A stretch of DNA of 64,000 nucleotides from Paraflavisolibacter caeni. Lineage in GTDB: Bacteria; Bacteroidota; Bacteroidia; Chitinophagales; Chitinophagaceae. Position numbers and translations under genes: made by a program. The notes under the pieces are model-generated. The model was not told the origin of the DNA. It made no database searches and was given only the letters and a program-made list of their open reading frames with translations. Within the stretch, counting starts at the first letter, position 1; every line of letters starts with the position of its first letter. Below are positions 61,728 through 64,000 of the stretch, piece after piece. The DNA lies in contig NZ_JAOTIF010000021.1 of NCBI RefSeq assembly GCF_025628885.1, positions 1-64,000 of the forward strand. Reading direction: 5' to 3'.

Positions 61728-64000
61728 TTAAACAGTTGTTACGCTGACACTTACCTCGGGCGTTTTGTCGAGGTAATCAATAAGTTCGTGGTTCATTTCA
61801 AATCCACTTTCCAGTGAGGAAAGGCTGATCTTCAGGTCTTCCTTCGGTTCTGTCAATACTACTTTTATACCGGCCTTACCAGGATGCGTTTTGAGGTTTT
61901 GTTCCAGGAAATCAATAACTCCTGGTTGTAGACTTCTTACATCCATTTCAAGTACCAACTGGCGAAGCAGCAGGCTTTTGGCATTTTCGGCTAGTGTAAT
62001 TCCTGTCATACCAAATTCCAGTTCATCACGGTACTTGTGTTTATTGAAGGTTCCTGTTATGAATACGGTCTGCCCCTGTTGCAGGTAATTACTGAAGCGA
62101 ACATAATTGTCACCAAAGAGGGTTACTTCTGCTTTGCCTGAATAATCCTCAATGGTAAATATGCCGAATTTATTCCCTTGCTTCGACAATCGATGGTTGG
62201 CGCCAGCAACTAGGCAAAGCAATTTCATAGCTTTGCCGGCCAGGTTGGGCGTGTTGGCTTCTTTTATTTCATTGTATTCTATAATCGTATTAATGCCGTA
62301 ATGCCTGATCTCAAATTTATAATGATCCAGTGGATGCCCACTCAGGTAAATTCCTGTGATTTCTTTTTCTTTATCCAATTGTTCTACCAAAGGCCATGGC
62401 GCACAAGGGGCTATCACAGGTGGCTTGATCTCCATCACGGTAGGCATATCTCCAAATAAAGTGTTGGCCGCAGAACTAGCTTCTACTTGTACCATATTAC
62501 CATATTTGACGATTTTTTCAAGTCCCGTAACGCTTTCCCCGTCAGCAACACTGAAATATTGTGCACGTTGCAACTCTGTAAAGCAGTCAAATCCACCAGC
62601 CAATGCCAAACTTTCCAGTGTTTTTTTATTGACAGTACGTTGGTTGATTCGGCGGATGAAATCATAAATATTTACAAATGGTCCGGACTTCATCCTTTCC
62701 TCAATAATACTTTCAACAGCAGCTTCACCTACACCCTTTAAGCCGCCAAGGCCAAAGCGGATTTCACCCTTCGAGTTTACTGCAAAACCTTTCAATGATT
62801 CATTAATATCTGGACCCAACACCTTAATACCCATCTTTTTACACTCTTCCATAAAGAAAGTCAGCTTTTCAATGGCATTGGCGTTGTTCAGTACCGCAGA
62901 CATATATTCCCCGGGGTAGTGGGCTTTCAGGTAAGCAGTTTGATAAGCTACAAAAGCATAACAGGTAGAGTGTGATTTGTTGAACGCATATTGGGCAAAT
63001 GCCTCCCAGTCGGTCCAGATCTTTTCCAGCTTTTCCTTGGGGTGACCTTTGGTCATAGCGCCTTCAACAAACTTGCCTTTCATCTTATCCAGCGTCTTCC
63101 GGTCTTTTTTACCCATGGCTTTACGCAGTACGTCCGCATCACCTTTACTAAAGCCGGCAAGTTTTTGAGCCAGCAACATCACCTGCTCCTGGTATACGGT
63201 AATACCGTAGGTCTCCTCAAGGTATTCTCCCATTTCCTCCAGGTCAAAGGATACTTCTTCCCGGCCGTGTTTACGGTCAACGTATTGTGGGATATAAGCC
63301 ATTGGACCAGGTCGGTACAGGGCGTTCATCGCAATCAGGTCGGCAAACTGGTCAGGCTTCAGTTCTTTCAGGTATTTCTGCATACCCGGACTTTCAAACT
63401 GGAATGTTCCTATGGTTTCGCCACGTTGGTACAGTTGGTAAGACTTTTCATCATCTAATGGAATGTTATCAATGGTGATATCAACGCCATGGTTCTGCTT
63501 GATCATTTCCAGGGCATTTTTGATAATGGTGAGGGTCTTCAGACCCAAAAAGTCCATCTTGATGACGCCGGCATCCTCAATGATCTTTCCTTCAATCTGT
63601 GTTACTAAGAGATCTGAATCTTTTGCCGTACAAACCGGGATGATATTCATAAGGTCATCCGGCGCAATGATGATACCGGCAGCATGAATACCTGTATTCC
63701 GGACAGAACCTTCCAAACGTTCCGCTTCATGAAGTACAGTACTTCGAAGATCGTTTCCGTCGTAAATAGCTCGGAGCTGTTTTACGTTTTCCAGGTCGTC
63801 TGCTCCTAAGCCTTCTTTTTCTTCCAGCGATTTTTCGCCATCTTTTGCAGTGAGTGGCGCATGTAAAACTCTATCTAGTTCAATACCTGGTTTGTCTGGC
63901 ACCAGCTTCGCCATTCCGTTAGATTCAATCAACGGTAGGTCCATCACCCGTGCCACGTCCTTGATACTCATTTTGGCAGCCATCGTACCATAGGTGACAA
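61728..64000 (-). CDS. dnaE: DNA polymerase III alpha subunit, C-terminal part (5' end outside window)
   Basis: The frame is open to the window edge; the sequence just before the first in-frame Met reads VTYGT, as in DnaE, so the true start lies upstream. Present are the fingers and the end of the palm (IKMDFLGLKTL with a catalytic Asp), LYRPGPMAYIPQYVDRKHG, YQEQVMLLAQKLAGFSKGDADVLRKAMGKK, a helix-hairpin-helix part and a C-terminal OB domain (FTIEDYSGKAEVTLFGDNY). It carries out chromosome replication. Confidence 0.97.
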   Translation of the reverse strand, partial: VTYGTMAAKMSIKDVARVMDLPLIESNGMAKLVPDKPGIELDRVLHAPLTAKDGEKSLEEKEGLGADDLENVKQLRAIYDGNDLRSTVLHEAERLEGSVRNTGIHAAGIIIAPDDLMNIIPVCTAKDSDLLVTQIEGKIIEDAGVIKMDFLGLKTLTIIKNALEMIKQNHGVDITIDNIPLDDEKSYQLYQRGETIGTFQFESPGMQKYLKELKPDQFADLIAMNALYRPGPMAYIPQYVDRKHGREEVSFDLEEMGEYLEETYGITVYQEQVMLLAQKLAGFSKGDADVLRKAMGKKDRKTLDKMKGKFVEGAMTKGHPKEKLEKIWTDWEAFAQYAFNKSHSTCYAFVAYQTAYLKAHYPGEYMSAVLNNANAIEKLTFFMEECKKMGIKVLGPDINESLKGFAVNSKGEIRFGLGGLKGVGEAAVESIIEERMKSGPFVNIYDFIRRINQRTVNKKTLESLALAGGFDCFTELQRAQYFSVADGESVTGLEKIVKYGNMVQVEASSAANTLFGDMPTVMEIKPPVIAPCAPWPLVEQLDKEKEITGIYLSGHPLDHYKFEIRHYGINTIIEYNEIKEANTPNLAGKAMKLLCLVAGANHRLSKQGNKFGIFTIEDYSGKAEVTLFGDNYVRFSNYLQQGQTVFITGTFNKHKYRDELEFGMTGITLAENAKSLLLRQLVLEMDVRSLQPGVIDFLEQNLKTHPGKAGIKVVLTEPKEDLKISLSSLESGFEMNHELIDYLDKTPEVSVSVTTV

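Overview
The window looks like chromosomal DNA of a Bacteroidota bacterium, most likely of the Chitinophagaceae. The grounds are a SusC/SusD pair heading a polysaccharide utilisation locus, a protein with a type IX secretion C-terminal signal, menaquinone synthesis by the futalosine route (MqnE), DUF2851 and DUF2071 proteins, weak or absent Shine-Dalgarno sequences, and upstream motifs of the TAnnTTTG type. The assignment to family is an inference from gene content; no marker rRNA is present.

Region 1 (1-9522) is the 3' end of a nonribosomal peptide operon. An unfinished NRPS ends in A-PCP, and the next enzyme (docking, C, A, PCP, thioesterase) releases the product. Without a clear break follow an FkbH-like HAD protein, a free acyl carrier protein, an MBOAT membrane O-acyltransferase and a membrane-anchored SGNH protein. 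The last four form a plausible device that loads a small acyl group (glyceryl by analogy with FkbH) on a carrier and transfers it at the membrane. Region 2 (9523-15674) holds scattered single genes: a degenerate FtsK-like protein without a P-loop, a VAT-1-like oxidoreductase, a GreA/Rnk-like factor, a small membrane protein, DUF2071, and an S74/T9SS surface protein.

Region 3 (15675-28374) is a polysaccharide utilisation locus: SusC, SusD, two GH30 enzymes, a GH3 beta-glucosidase, an SGNH hydrolase and a GH15-like enzyme. GH30 plus GH3 points to a beta-glucan, perhaps fungal beta-1,6-glucan. Region 4 (28375-31226) is a decayed mobile patch with G-rich spacers: a low-complexity ORF, the tail of a serine recombinase cut by a 113-bp MITE-like inverted repeat, an excisionase-like gene with an amber stop, and a frameshifted small gene.

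Region 5 (31227-37351) is a compact six-gene operon: mannonate dehydratase-like protein, SDR, lactonase, second SDR, APH-type kinase and a divergent enolase paralogue whose active-site loop carries Ala in place of His. It may encode a sugar-acid route that has not been described. It ends close to a tRNA-Leu gene.

Region 6 (37867-64000) is mostly housekeeping: saccharopine-dehydrogenase-like protein, a CarH-like MerR/B12 regulator, lepB, cdd, ogt, a CsaA-like protein, topA, hydrolases, kdsC, a UbiA prenyltransferase, maf, an OsmC protein, lipA, a cupredoxin, mqnE, a nucleoside transporter, trxA and the 3' part of dnaE. One lipoprotein gene here (59424-61191) is frameshifted by an exact 19-bp tandem duplication inside its signal peptide region.
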